64,000 nt of DNA from Thalassobacillus sp. CUG 92003 (GCF_013618635.1 NZ_JABLSJ010000005.1:124001-188000), one strand, 5' to 3'; counted from the stretch's first letter, positions 33,772-42,977 are shown. The notes: generated from the sequence alone by a model not told the origin. Translations and numbers: made by a program.

Positions 33772-34536
33772 TTAGGTGTCACTTAAGTACGTAGTCTTTT
33801 TAAAATGGTGATGCGTCATAACCGAACCTGTTAAAAATAAGAGGAAATATAGGCTAAGCACAGCTGAGGTACTCCATTTAATGGCATCCCCAGCTAACAA
33901 CGACCATGCTCCTTCAGCGTACAAATTAGATGGAAGCCAAGGACCAATGATCTGCACGAGAGCCGGCATTTCTTGTAAAGGCATCCACAACCCGCCTAAA
34001 AGAGCTAGTCCCAGCGTTGAAAAATTAGCAACGGCCGCAGCAGATTCTGTATTTTCCACCACAGAAACCCATGTCCCTAAGGCTAGAAAAGGCAAAATGG
34101 CCAGCCATATCCATAAGACAATCCCCATCCATGTCGTCATCGGCAATTCAATGTTTTTCCATTGAGCGGCAATTACGAACATAAATAATATCACCAATAG
34201 GTTAAGGACCATTTGCGTCATGATTCTTGCTGCGAAGTATTTCCACCTTTGCAATGGCTGCGTAAATAACCAATTCATCCACGGCTGTTTTTTATCATAT
34301 ATCATTTGAATACCGAGCGTAGACACAGAACTGCTCATCAAACTGAAGCATGTCATAGAGACAAGGAAATAACCTTTCCATTTCGTGCCTGAAATCCCCA
34401 TTTCTGCATTGTTCGTTGTCGTATAGACAGCATAAAAAACGAAAGGCATGATAATTGAAAATACAATAAAATACTTGTTTCGAGACAAACGTTTCATTTC
34501 AATCCAAGTAGTATTAAACAAGGCGCTCAAAACCAC
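33772..34536 (-). CDS. ABC-2 type transporter permease
   Basis: 254 residues with six hydrophobic segments, ABC2_membrane family, of the size used in drug, lantibiotic or lipid exporters. The N-terminus (WIEMKRLSRNKYFIVFSIIMPFVFYAVYT) is typical. GTG 34536 is preceded by a G-rich site. It follows the ATPase gene by 24 nt and is the last gene of the kinase-regulator-ABC operon; the layout matches B. subtilis yvfS next to yvfR. Confidence 0.82.
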   Translation of the reverse strand: MVLSALFNTTWIEMKRLSRNKYFIVFSIIMPFVFYAVYTTTNNAEMGISGTKWKGYFLVSMTCFSLMSSSVSTLGIQMIYDKKQPWMNWLFTQPLQRWKYFAARIMTQMVLNLLVILFMFVIAAQWKNIELPMTTWMGIVLWIWLAILPFLALGTWVSVVENTESAAAVANFSTLGLALLGGLWMPLQEMPALVQIIGPWLPSNLYAEGAWSLLAGDAIKWSTSAVLSLYFLLFLTGSVMTHHHFKKTTYLSDT

Positions 34537-34560
34537 AACCCCCCCGTACGTTTTAAAATC

Positions 34561-35415
34561 TCAGTGTTGTGAACGAACAGAGCTTTCAAAAAAATCATTG
34601 ATTGATTGCTGTTCAATCGTCAGCTGTTGAAACGGAATCTGCTCGCTTACAAGCCACGTAATGAGCTCATCCGCTTGACTTGTTACCAGTTCCCATCCCC
34701 TTTCGATCTGCCGAAAGCCTTTCTCTTTTAAACGGGCTGAATACGGTTCCCGATCAGTTAAAGCAAAGCGGATGGTTCGTTGCTCATAACTGATTGAAGC
34801 TACTGATTGGTCCTTTGTAATGACACCCTGGTCCAGTAATAACACACGGTCACCAAGTAAATTGGCTTCATCCAGCAGGTGAGTTGTCATAAGAATTGTC
34901 AAACCTTCCTCCTTCAACCCTTGAACTTGTGCATAAAAGCTTCTCCTCGCATGAAGGTCCATCCCCGCTGTCGGCTCATCCATAATCAGCAATTCAGGAC
35001 GCCCGATAAGTGCTAAAGCAAATAATAATTTTCTTTTCTGACCAACACTCAACCGTTCTGTAAGTACGTTTTCTTGTTCCACTAACCCCGCATTATGAAT
35101 AGCTTCTGCATAGGTAAGCGGATTTTTATGTAACGATCGAATATAGTTGATAAGTTCTTTGACCGTAACTCTATCCATAAGCGACGGTTCTTGTAATATG
35201 AATCCGACTCTTGCCCCCATGCTTTCCATCCAGGATACTTCGCCTTCATCAGGTTTATAAAAATCTAGCAGTAGCCGGATCAATGTTGTTTTACCTGAAC
35301 CATTTGGTCCAAGCAACAATACACTCTCCCCTTTTTCAAGTTGAAAATCGATCCCTTTTAACACAGATGTTTTACTGAATGATTTCGTCACACTTCGCAT
35401 GCTCAGCATATTCAT
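34561..35415 (-). CDS. ABC transporter ATP-binding protein
   Basis: 284 residues: Walker A GPNGSGKTT (36-44), Q-loop FILQEPS, signature LSVGQKRKL, Walker B LLIMDEPTAGMD, H-loop TTHLLDEANLLGDR. The signature reads LSVGQ where LSGGQ is usual, a tolerated variation. The C-terminal 80 residues match the accessory domain of ABC-2 exporter ATPases. Partners with the permease encoded next; probably efflux of a membrane-active compound, sensed by the two-component system upstream. Confidence 0.9.
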   Translation of the reverse strand: MNMLSMRSVTKSFSKTSVLKGIDFQLEKGESVLLLGPNGSGKTTLIRLLLDFYKPDEGEVSWMESMGARVGFILQEPSLMDRVTVKELINYIRSLHKNPLTYAEAIHNAGLVEQENVLTERLSVGQKRKLLFALALIGRPELLIMDEPTAGMDLHARRSFYAQVQGLKEEGLTILMTTHLLDEANLLGDRVLLLDQGVITKDQSVASISYEQRTIRFALTDREPYSARLKEKGFRQIERGWELVTSQADELITWLVSEQIPFQQLTIEQQSINDFFESSVRSQH

Positions 35416-35454
35416 CCCCCTAACATGAATGTTTTGACTTAGGTTGGCGCCATC

Positions 35455-36060
35455 TTATAACCACCCGTTCACCTTCGCCTGATAAACAGCTTCGGTCCGA
35501 TTTTGCGTCCCTAGCTTTTGATTGATAGAGGACAAATAATTCCTCACAGTTCCTTCCCCGAGATAGAGAGCTTTGGCAATTTGCTGAGAAGTTTTACCGG
35601 TTTCAACAAATCGAAGAATTGCTGATTCCTGGGAGGAAAGTGGGTTCTGGTCTTCAAATAAGACTTGCTCCATAACCTCAGGTGAAATCACCTGTTTCCC
35701 TTGCATGACACGTCGGATGTGATCTGCCAATTCATCGCTCGGGGTGTCTTTCAACACATAACCATCCACTTGGTGACGGATGGCTTCGGTTACGTAATGT
35801 TTTAAAGAAAAAGTAGTCAAAATGATGACTTTCAAGGGCAAATTCGCTTCTCTTATATGCTGGAGCACACGGAGTCCTGACATTTCCGGCATTTCAATAT
35901 CGAGAAGCGCGACGTCAGCTGTAATATCTTGAAGTGCTTGCCACGCTTCCTTTCCATTGCTCACTTCTTTAATAATTGAAAGGTCTTCTTCCATATTCAA
36001 CAACGTACTGAGCGCACCACGCAACATTGTCTGGTCTTCAGCTAACACTATACGAATCAT
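35455..36060 (-). CDS. NarL-family response regulator
   Basis: 201 residues: receiver domain (MIRIVLAEDQTMLRGAL, phosphoacceptor Asp54 in LLDIEMPEMSG, Thr/Lys in ILTTFSLKHYVTEA...VLKDTPSDEL) and a C-terminal LuxR-type HTH (SSQESAILRFVETGKTSQQIAKALYLGEGTVRNYLSSIN region). ATG 36060 has AGGAGGAG upstream and overlaps the kinase stop by 23 nt. It is phosphorylated by the adjacent kinase and probably binds the palindrome at 37248-37278. Closest in kind to YvfU/DesR. Confidence 0.9.
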   Translation of the reverse strand: MIRIVLAEDQTMLRGALSTLLNMEEDLSIIKEVSNGKEAWQALQDITADVALLDIEMPEMSGLRVLQHIREANLPLKVIILTTFSLKHYVTEAIRHQVDGYVLKDTPSDELADHIRRVMQGKQVISPEVMEQVLFEDQNPLSSQESAILRFVETGKTSQQIAKALYLGEGTVRNYLSSINQKLGTQNRTEAVYQAKVNGWL

Positions 36061-37183
36061 CTTCTGCTCCTCCTGTATCAAATTGATTGGTGAGGACTTT
36101 GGGCACTTTAGCGGCGATCCTTGTGCCCCGGCCTTCCACTGAATTGATCGTAATCTCACCATTGACCAGATGGATACGCTCCTGCATACCGATTAACCCG
36201 TTCCCCTTTATCACGTGTTTTTGACCCTCCCCATTGTCTTGAATCATCATTTCAATGCTGTCGTTTTTTTCTTCTATTCTCATTGAACAATGACTGGCGC
36301 TGCTATGCCGGATAATATTGGTTACACTCTCTTTTAAAATATAAGCCAAAACCGACTGATAAAGCTGATTTAAGTACTTGATACTCTCTGGCTGTTCAAA
36401 TTCATGGCGTATGTCAACGCTCTCTAATAATGATTGTGCTAGTCTGATTTCTTCCGCAAGCGACAAATATTTTAAATCCGAGATAATTTCACGCATTTGT
36501 TTTAGCAAAGACCGTGAAATATCATAGATATCATTCATTTCCTGTTTCGCCTGCTTTGGTTCCATCTCGATCATTTTCCTGGCAACATCGGTCTTCAACG
36601 TAATCATGGATAACGTCTGCCCCACCGTATCATGAAGATCCCGGCCAATCCTTTCTCTCTCCTGTTGCTTGATCAATTGTTCGATCGTCTCATTTGCTTC
36701 ACGCAATTGTTTCTTTGTTTTCCCTTCCAAACGTTCATACCTTGAAATGACTGGGATCACCAGGGCCATTAATATGCCTGGCGCTAAAGCGGGAAAGTGA
36801 ATGTCTGAGTAACCAGAAAAGTCAAGACTGATGATCACCGAAATCATCAGCATATGTACCCCGTAGCCAAAGACAAATGGTTTTTTCCGATCCAGAAAAC
36901 TTAAAATGTTCGATACGTACAGGGATAAATAAAAGTAATTAGCGTGATAAAACAAAATGAAAACACTCGTTAACACAAGCATGAACAAAGCATTACGGAA
37001 CAAATGCTGAGGCTGCCAGTAATTATTCACATACAAAACGAGAAACAAAGCTAAGAGTATTAACCCAATGACTCGTTTCATTCCGGGTTCATAAAGAAGA
37101 ATTGAGAGAACAGGAAGTATGAGATAGAACATCCAAAACAGAGGCGCCTTGCCGTACCGTTTCGGAAATACTGAACGTTTCAT
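36038..37183 (-). CDS. Sensor histidine kinase (HisKA_3, DesK/YvfT type)
   Basis: 381 residues. Five or six transmembrane helices in the first 150 residues with almost no extracellular loop, so it senses within the membrane, as DesK, YvfT or LiaS do. Phospho-acceptor His184 in ERIGRDLHDTVGQTLSMI; HATPase region with SVTNIIRHSSAS (N-box), QDNGEG and GNGLIGMQERIHLV. First gene of the kinase-regulator-ATPase-permease operon, start ATG 37183. Confidence 0.9.
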   Translation of the reverse strand: MKRSVFPKRYGKAPLFWMFYLILPVLSILLYEPGMKRVIGLILLALFLVLYVNNYWQPQHLFRNALFMLVLTSVFILFYHANYFYLSLYVSNILSFLDRKKPFVFGYGVHMLMISVIISLDFSGYSDIHFPALAPGILMALVIPVISRYERLEGKTKKQLREANETIEQLIKQQERERIGRDLHDTVGQTLSMITLKTDVARKMIEMEPKQAKQEMNDIYDISRSLLKQMREIISDLKYLSLAEEIRLAQSLLESVDIRHEFEQPESIKYLNQLYQSVLAYILKESVTNIIRHSSASHCSMRIEEKNDSIEMMIQDNGEGQKHVIKGNGLIGMQERIHLVNGEITINSVEGRGTRIAAKVPKVLTNQFDTGGAEDDSYSVS

Positions 37184-37213
37184 GAGAAAGCCCCCAAGTG
37201 ATTTGCTACATCA

Positions 37214-37219
37214 AGTATA
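37214..37219 (-). promoter_or_regulatory. -10 box of the kinase operon promoter
   Basis: TATACT on the minus strand without a recognisable -35 box, with the palindrome at 37248-37278 about 40-60 nt upstream of the start: the arrangement expected for a promoter needing an activator. Confidence 0.4.
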
Positions 37220-37247
37220 GACCAATCCTCTCCTAGCTGATAGACAA

Positions 37248-37278
37248 AAATGTCATGACTTGTAAATGACATTTGTCA
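37248..37278. promoter_or_regulatory. Operator palindrome, probably for the adjacent response regulator
   Basis: A perfect 9-bp inverted repeat AAATGTCAT-N9-ATGACATTT (37248-37274), overlapped by TGACA-TT-TGTCA (37267-37278). NarL-type regulators of the LiaR/DesR group bind such TGWC/ATGTCA dyads. It lies between the divergent kinase operon and the YitT-like gene and could serve both. Confidence 0.6.
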
Positions 37279-37360
37279 CTTATTCCTTCATTTTCGCTTT
37301 CTATTTTAGACACAAAAGAATACACATGATAATAGGCATGTCCGATAAGGAGGGACGCGT

Positions 37361-37966
37361 TTGGCAAACCTTCTGAAACGTGGCTTAATCATCATAGTGG
37401 GAAGCGTATTATTGGCAATAGGGGTGAATGTTTTTCTGGTACCCGATCATGTTCTAGATGGCGGTATGATTGGAATCGGCCTTATCGTTCATTATTTATG
37501 GGGGATGGAAACAGGGCTGTCGATCATCATGCTCAGCATTCCGATCTTTATCATTGCTTGGTTCAAATATAGAAGATACTTTTATAACAGCTTACATGGA
37601 CTCTTGATATCCTCATTTTTCATCGATGTCTTCCAAGTATTGCGATTATATCATTTGTCCTTGGATCCCGCGGTCAGTTCCATGATCGGGGGCGCTTTCG
37701 TCGGAGGAGGCATTGGCGTCATGCTTCGCTTTCAGACAAGTACCGGGGGCACGGATTTACTTGCCCAAATGTTAGCAGATCTTATGAACATCAATGTCGG
37801 CGTAGTCATCTTGTTTTTAGATCTTGTCGTGATCAGCATAGGGGGGTATCTGTTCTCCACCCAAACGTTGATGTTATCAGCCTTAACCATTTTAAGTGTC
37901 GCCGCTGTCACTATGCTTTGTACCTCCCGCATCACCTTAATCTCACATCTTTATGTCGAGAAATAA
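37361..37966 (+). CDS. YitT family membrane protein, short form
   Basis: 201 residues and five to six transmembrane helices; the N-terminal half (VGSVLLAIGVNVFLVPDHVLDGGMIGIGLIVHYLWG) and the TSTGGTDLLAQML motif are YitT features. The usual cytoplasmic C-terminal DUF2179 domain is missing, so this is the 200-residue subtype. TTG 37361 follows AAGGAGGG. Function unknown. Divergent from the kinase operon with the palindrome between them. Confidence 0.8.
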   Translation: MANLLKRGLIIIVGSVLLAIGVNVFLVPDHVLDGGMIGIGLIVHYLWGMETGLSIIMLSIPIFIIAWFKYRRYFYNSLHGLLISSFFIDVFQVLRLYHLSLDPAVSSMIGGAFVGGGIGVMLRFQTSTGGTDLLAQMLADLMNINVGVVILFLDLVVISIGGYLFSTQTLMLSALTILSVAAVTMLCTSRITLISHLYVEK

Positions 37967-37969
37967 CAG

Positions 37970-38000
37970 ACGCAATTCCAACATGGAATTGCGTCTTTAA
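37970..38000 (+). terminator. Intrinsic terminator
   Basis: GACGCAATTCC and GGAATTGCGTC with a 5-nt loop, followed by TTTAA; also usable by sspP on the other strand. Confidence 0.7.
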
Positions 38001-38005
38001 CAATT

Positions 38006-38164
38006 TTACATATCATGGGATGTATTTTTCTTATCCCGGGAGTGATTAGCGTTTTTTACTTTATGAGAACCGCTCAATGGCTCTCCATAAGGCTGAGTGG
38101 GGCTTTCAGGTAGATTGGGACGTTTTTGCTGCTTCGGCCCTTTAGGTTTTCCAGACACACGCAT
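38006..38164 (-). CDS. sspP: Minor small acid-soluble spore protein SspP
   Basis: 52 residues. The C-terminal half reads EPLSGSHKVKNANHSRDK and ends KNTSHDM, which I recognise from B. subtilis SspP (EPLSGSKKVKNRNHTRQK, ending SSHDM). The N-terminal half is Lys/Pro rich. SspP is made in the forespore under sigma-G and is packed in the spore core. ATG 38164 is preceded by AAGGAGG. The gene shows directly that the organism is a spore former. Confidence 0.9.
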   Translation of the reverse strand: MRVSGKPKGPKQQKRPNLPESPTQPYGEPLSGSHKVKNANHSRDKKNTSHDM

Positions 38165-38233
38165 CGCCTCCTTCCTTTTCTTAGCTTTTGAAGGATTGTG
38201 ATGGTCTATTCGTGCGGTGACAGACTTCCCTGT

Positions 38234-38959
38234 CTAGGTGCGGTGAATATCACTGATGAATTTGTAACGATCTGCTCGATAAGCCGATTTAACGACCTCA
38301 AAAGGTGTGCCATTCTCTAAGCGGCTTTGTCTTTCAATCAACAGAACAGCTGAATGTTCCGAGACTTGCAAGTACTCCATTTCCTGCTCATTTGCAGTCG
38401 ATGCTTCGATGATTTGTTTGGCTTTTCCTATCTTGTAGGGTTGTACTTTTTCAACATATTGGTAAAAGGAGCCTTGGATATCCTCTGCCTGCATATGAGG
38501 GAATAGCGTCAGGGGAATATAGGTTGTTTCCACGGCCATAGGTTGTTCATCAGCAAAGCGTATCCGCTGGACCATCACCACGCTGGCAGCTTCGGAAAGT
38601 TCCAGTTTTTCAGCAATGCTTTGTGGAGCCTTCACTTTTTCAAAACTAAGTAATTTATTGCTGGCCGTCATCCCCCGCTGCTTCATGTCTTCTGTAAAAC
38701 TCGTCATGCCTTGTAACCCTTGTTCAATTTTCTTTTCTGAAACAAAGGTACCTCTTCCTTTTTGCCGAAACAGGAAGCCTTCATTAACAAGGTTATTGAC
38801 AGCTTGTCTTACTGTCATGCGACTGACATCATAGGTTTCGGATAAATCGCGCTCAGAAGGAATCACGTCTCCGGTAGCGTACTCATTATTATCGATTTTG
38901 ATCTTGATGTCTTCTTCGATTTGATAATACATCGGCAAGGGGGACCGTTTGTCAACCAC
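38234..38959 (-). CDS. nagR: GntR family repressor of the nag operon (NagR/YvoA)
   Basis: 241 residues. Winged HTH (residues about 10-75: IPSERDLSETYDVSRMTVRQAVNNLVNEGFLFRQKGRGTFVS) and a UTRA effector domain (from about 90: GMTSFTEDMKQRGM...). It closely resembles NagR of B. subtilis, which is released from DNA by GlcN-6-P or GlcNAc-6-P. GTG 38959 has GGAGG 8 nt upstream; the ATG two codons earlier sits only 2 nt from it. It is the last gene of the operon, so the repressor controls its own synthesis; its operator is at 42969-42984. Confidence 0.9.
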   Translation of the reverse strand: MVDKRSPLPMYYQIEEDIKIKIDNNEYATGDVIPSERDLSETYDVSRMTVRQAVNNLVNEGFLFRQKGRGTFVSEKKIEQGLQGMTSFTEDMKQRGMTASNKLLSFEKVKAPQSIAEKLELSEAASVVMVQRIRFADEQPMAVETTYIPLTLFPHMQAEDIQGSFYQYVEKVQPYKIGKAKQIIEASTANEQEMEYLQVSEHSAVLLIERQSRLENGTPFEVVKSAYRADRYKFISDIHRT

Positions 38960-38973
38960 CGCCATCTCCTCCT

Positions 38974-39705
38974 TTATTGTTCCACTAGTTGATATGCTTC
39001 TTGGTCTACAATCAGGGTAACATTAGGATGTTGGTTCAGCACTGAAGCAGGGAAGGCTTCGTTCGGTTCTTCTTGAAATAAACGTTCAATCGCTTTAGCT
39101 TTACTTTGGCCCGAAGCAAGCAGTACAATCTTTCGACTTTTCATGATTGATTTTATCCCCATTGTAATCGCCTGGCAAGGAACCTCTTCCGAAGAACTGA
39201 AAAACCGCGCATTCGCTTCTCGTGTGGAAGGTGCGAGGTTCACGACATGCGTTTCGCTTTGGAAAGAGGTGCCGGGCTCATTGAACCCGATATGTCCGTT
39301 GTGCCCGATACCTAACACTTGAAGATCCGGCGGTCCAATAGAATCAATTAATTGCTCATAACGCTCACATTCCGCTTGCCTATTTTCAGCTAACCCGTCA
39401 GGAATATGAGTGTTCGCTTCCGGTATCTCAATATGATCAAACAGTTTTTCTTTCATAAAAGCATGATAACTCTGAGGATGAGCTTTTCCTAACCCGACAT
39501 ATTCATCCAAATTTATCGTGCTGACGTGGCGATAGTCTATAGGTGCGATAGCCTGTCGTGCCGCCAAACGATTATAGGTACCAAGTGGCGTACTGCCTGT
39601 GGCTAAACCGAGAACGGGGGCTTCAAGTCCAGTGACATGGTTTGTAATGATGTCAGCAGATTGTTCGCTTAAGGTATCGTAGTCTTCTGTGATGATAACA
39701 TTCAT
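38974..39705 (-). CDS. nagB: Glucosamine-6-phosphate deaminase
   Basis: 243 residues, NagB: LGLATGSTPLGTYNRL (phosphate loop), NLDEYVGLGKAHPQSYHAFM, LGIGHNGHIGFNEPGTSF (catalytic region Asp/His/Glu), TMGIKSIMKSRKIVLLASG. It converts GlcN-6-P to fructose-6-P and ammonia. The ATG overlaps the nagA stop (ATGA type) and the nagR start lies 14 nt downstream, so all three are coupled. Confidence 0.95.
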   Translation of the reverse strand: MNVIITEDYDTLSEQSADIITNHVTGLEAPVLGLATGSTPLGTYNRLAARQAIAPIDYRHVSTINLDEYVGLGKAHPQSYHAFMKEKLFDHIEIPEANTHIPDGLAENRQAECERYEQLIDSIGPPDLQVLGIGHNGHIGFNEPGTSFQSETHVVNLAPSTREANARFFSSSEEVPCQAITMGIKSIMKSRKIVLLASGQSKAKAIERLFQEEPNEAFPASVLNQHPNVTLIVDQEAYQLVEQ

Positions 39706-40895
39706 TCAAACATGCCCTCCTTTTCATAGCCAAGTTCTCCTTTGCAAAAGGTTGCAGCTACCTGGTACTCACGGTCCAGTAACACGATATCTGCGTCTTT
39801 TCCGACTGTAAGGCTCCCTTTGCGATGATAGACATTCATTTCTTTGGCAACATTAGCCGAGGTAATAGCGGCTATATCTCCCCAGGATAATGCAGCAACA
39901 TCACTCAAGTTCTTCACGGCTTGATTCAATGTGAGTATACTACCTGCCAACGTACCGTCTTTGAGCCTTGCTTCATTTTCGTGAACGACCACCTCTTGCC
40001 CGCCTAAATCATATTGTCCTGATCCGAGACATTTCGCTCGCATGGCATCGGTGATGAGAGCTGTCCGCTCTGAACCGAGCAGTTGATAGGATAATTTGAT
40101 GGCCTCTGGTCTCACGTGTACATTATCGACGATCATTTCGACTAATAAATCATGATTCAAGTACGCCGCTCCCACAACACCCGGGTCCCGGTGATGTAAA
40201 GGGCTCATTTGATTAAATAAATGGGTGATATGGCTGGCCCCGTGCCTAACAGCTTCCTCTACCTGTTCAAAGGAAGCGTTGCTGTGACCGACAGATCCAA
40301 CGACTCCGGTTTGTTTAAGATGTTGAAGTAAATCAAGATTCCCTGACTTTTCAGGTGCTAAAGTAACCAGCTTTATGTGATCTTGGCTAAGTTTCTGCCA
40401 CGATTGAAATAAACCGATATCGGGATCAATGATATACTTTGGCGATTGTGCTCCCGGTTTTTCGGGTGAAATAAACGGGCCTTCCAGATGAATGCCGAGG
40501 ACTTCAGCACGTCCGTCCACAGGTTGTGATTCAATGTAAGTGCCGGCGGTTTTTAACGCCTTTTCAATAGCGTGTTTTGATTGCGTCATCGTTGTTGCCA
40601 GATAACTCGTCGTACCTTCTTGAGGAAGGATACGTGACATGCCAGTCATGGCTTCCTGTGTTGCATCCATCGTGTCATATCCATTAGCTCCATGAATATG
40701 AACATCTATAAAGCCTGGTAACGCTACTAATTCTTTATCATTAGCATCAATGACCCTATCATAGTCTGCTTCCGGGGCTGTACCTTGGTTATAAATGCCT
40801 TTTATTACGCCGTCTTCAATTCGCATGCTGCCTAATGTTACGTCTCCATCGTCCAACACCATATCGATATTTGTAATCAATATTCTTGCTGTCAT
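39702..40895 (-). CDS. nagA: N-acetylglucosamine-6-phosphate deacetylase
   Basis: 397 residues, amidohydrolase fold: FIDVHIHGANGYDTMDAT (metal-binding HxH), EGPFISPEKPGAQ (catalytic/metal Glu), VGHSNASFEQ, THLFNQMSPLHHRDPGVVG and TDAMRAKCLG (catalytic Asp). It removes acetate from GlcNAc-6-P, the step between the PTS and NagB. ATG 40895 with GAGGTCC in front. A hairpin in the 70-nt gap separates it from nagP. Confidence 0.95.
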   Translation of the reverse strand: MTARILITNIDMVLDDGDVTLGSMRIEDGVIKGIYNQGTAPEADYDRVIDANDKELVALPGFIDVHIHGANGYDTMDATQEAMTGMSRILPQEGTTSYLATTMTQSKHAIEKALKTAGTYIESQPVDGRAEVLGIHLEGPFISPEKPGAQSPKYIIDPDIGLFQSWQKLSQDHIKLVTLAPEKSGNLDLLQHLKQTGVVGSVGHSNASFEQVEEAVRHGASHITHLFNQMSPLHHRDPGVVGAAYLNHDLLVEMIVDNVHVRPEAIKLSYQLLGSERTALITDAMRAKCLGSGQYDLGGQEVVVHENEARLKDGTLAGSILTLNQAVKNLSDVAALSWGDIAAITSANVAKEMNVYHRKGSLTVGKDADIVLLDREYQVAATFCKGELGYEKEGMFE

Positions 40896-40934
40896 AATCC
40901 AGGACCTCCATCACTTAAATAGCTTGTAACATAT

Positions 40935-40959
40935 CAGAGGGAGCCAGCGACTCCCTCTG
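40935..40959 (-). terminator. Intercistronic hairpin between nagP and nagA
   Basis: CAGAGGGAG/CTCCCTCTG with a 7-nt loop but no T-run after it. It probably acts as a partial terminator or as mRNA 3' protection, giving more nagP than nagAB message. Confidence 0.55.
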
Positions 40960-40965
40960 TTTGAA

Positions 40966-42900
40966 TTATTGAATTTGAATAATATTACTATCCCCTTGTT
41001 TGTGTTGACCTTCTTTTAAGAGGTCGAATGTCTCGTCTTCAAGGTTGGTGAATACAATCGGCGTGATAACAGACGGCGCTTGCTGTTTGACATACTCCAA
41101 GTCAACTTTCAACAGCGGGTCACCTTTTTTCACATGCTGACCAGCTTCTACAAGCGATTCAAAGCCTTCCCCGTTCAATTTCACTGTATCCAATCCTACA
41201 TGAATCAGGATTTCAATTCCGTACGCCGTTTCAATGCCTACAGCGTGTTTGGTAGGGAACATATTCACAACTTTACCTTCTACTGGCGAAACGAACATTT
41301 CACCTTCAGGTTCAATCGCAAACCCTTGGCCCATCATGCCCTGAGCAAATGCTTCATCAGGCACATCTGCCAGCGGTATTAATTTGCCATCTACAGGCAT
41401 ATCAAATTCTTCAGATTTCAAAACTTTCCTAACCCCTTCAGAAGATGTTTGGGTCGTAGCAGCAGATCCGGTAGCTTCTGAACCTTGTGGTTTTTCCATA
41501 TTGCCTGATTCAATTCTTTTTCTGAGAGCATCGGCAAGAAATTCAACCGTGGTTCCGACAATGACCTGGATATTCTTCTTGCTGACTCGCATGACACCAC
41601 GCGCGCCCTGACGTTTCAACGCATTCTCGTTAACCTGCTCGCCGTCATTAACTTGGAGGCGAAGTCGCGTCGTACAGTAATCAACACTCTCGACATTTTG
41701 CGGTCCTCCTAATGCTTCTAAATAATGATAAGCTATCGCATCATAATCACCGTGACCGCTACCCTGACTATTTTCACCTTCACCTAAAAACTCATCATCA
41801 TCATCTTCACGTCCCGGGGTCTTCAAGTCTAATGCCTTGATCAGTGTATAGAATACCACGAAATAAATGGCACCCATAACCAGACCGAGCAGTAGAAGAA
41901 TAAGCGGACTTTCTGCGATACCAAAATTGAGCAAATAGTCGATGGCGCCTGCAGAGAATCCAAACCCGTGTCTTGTATCAAGCCATAAAGCTAATACCAT
42001 AGAAAGACCAGTTAGAGCAGCATGGACGACATATAGTAATGGAGACAGGAACATGAAGGAGAATTCGATTGGTTCAGTAACCCCTGTCAAGAACGATGTA
42101 AAGGCTATACTAAACAGCATACCGCCGACAGCAGCTTTACGATGTTTTTTCGCCGTGGCATACATAGCGAGACATGCAGCCGGAAGGCCAAACATCATGA
42201 CTGGGAAGAAACCGGCAAGGAACGTCCCAGCTTCGGGGTCTCCTTTTAAGAAACGGTTGATTTCGCCGTGCACCGCTTCTCCACCAGCAGGCGTAAAGGT
42301 ACCAAAGTCAAACCAAATGAGCGTATTGATCACGTGGTGTAGTCCTACAGGAATTAAGAGACGGTTTAAGAAACCGTAAACGCCTACACCAGTCGCTCCA
42401 GCATTTAAAATCCATTCTGCCAGACCATTGATGCCTTCTTGAATAGGCGGCCATAAATAACCTAAGAAAAAGGCCAAAACGACCATGACTAATGACGTAA
42501 TAATGGGTACGAAGCGTTTACCTCCGAAGAAGGCCAACCAATCTGGGAGCTTAATATTGTAGAAACGGTTATATAACATGCCGGCTATGACACCTGAAAT
42601 AATACCGCCAAATACTCCCATATTAATATTTTCATCAATGCCTTCCACACCGCCAGTAAGTACAAGATAACCGATGGCACCCGCTAAAGCAGCAGCACCA
42701 TTTCCATCATGGGCAAAGCCCATTGCGATACCAATAGCAAAAATAAGTCCTAAGTTAGTTAAAATTCCATCACCAGCGGCCGTAATAAAAGGAATGTCCA
42801 ACATGTCCTCGAACCCGAGCCTGACCAGCAAGGCCGCAGCTGGTAAAGTCGCGATCGGGAACATTAACGATTTCCCAATACGCTGTAAAAAGTTCAGCAT
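40966..42900 (-). CDS. nagP: PTS N-acetylglucosamine transporter, EIICBA
   Basis: 644 residues in the order IIC-IIB-IIA. IIC (1 to about 365) has the membrane helices and TGVTEPIEFSFMF; IIB (about 385-465) carries the phosphocysteine in VDYCTTRLRLQV; IIA (about 500-640) ends with the phosphohistidine region IEILIHVGLDTVKLNGEGF. It takes up GlcNAc as GlcNAc-6-P, and unlike some NagP proteins carries its own IIA domain. ATG 42900 with GGGAGGA. First gene of nagP-nagA-nagB-nagR. Confidence 0.93.
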   Translation of the reverse strand: MLNFLQRIGKSLMFPIATLPAAALLVRLGFEDMLDIPFITAAGDGILTNLGLIFAIGIAMGFAHDGNGAAALAGAIGYLVLTGGVEGIDENINMGVFGGIISGVIAGMLYNRFYNIKLPDWLAFFGGKRFVPIITSLVMVVLAFFLGYLWPPIQEGINGLAEWILNAGATGVGVYGFLNRLLIPVGLHHVINTLIWFDFGTFTPAGGEAVHGEINRFLKGDPEAGTFLAGFFPVMMFGLPAACLAMYATAKKHRKAAVGGMLFSIAFTSFLTGVTEPIEFSFMFLSPLLYVVHAALTGLSMVLALWLDTRHGFGFSAGAIDYLLNFGIAESPLILLLLGLVMGAIYFVVFYTLIKALDLKTPGREDDDDEFLGEGENSQGSGHGDYDAIAYHYLEALGGPQNVESVDYCTTRLRLQVNDGEQVNENALKRQGARGVMRVSKKNIQVIVGTTVEFLADALRKRIESGNMEKPQGSEATGSAATTQTSSEGVRKVLKSEEFDMPVDGKLIPLADVPDEAFAQGMMGQGFAIEPEGEMFVSPVEGKVVNMFPTKHAVGIETAYGIEILIHVGLDTVKLNGEGFESLVEAGQHVKKGDPLLKVDLEYVKQQAPSVITPIVFTNLEDETFDLLKEGQHKQGDSNIIQIQ

Positions 42901-42928
42901 TTCTGTTCCTCCCTATAAACATAATAGT

Positions 42929-42941
42929 TGAAAACGATTCA
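42929..42941. promoter_or_regulatory. cre-like site in the nagP leader
   Basis: TGAAAACGATTCA resembles the CcpA consensus TGWAANCGNTNWCA but is one base short in the right half. Just downstream of the predicted transcription start, a common place for cre-mediated roadblock. Weak. Confidence 0.3.
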
Positions 42942-42948
42942 TACCTGT

Positions 42949-42977
42949 ATCATAGCACCTGTAGATATAGTTGTCTA
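42949..42977 (-). promoter_or_regulatory. Promoter of the nag operon
   Basis: On the minus strand TAGACA (-35), 17-nt spacer, TATGAT (-10). The -35 box lies inside the NagR operator, explaining repression. Confidence 0.65.
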
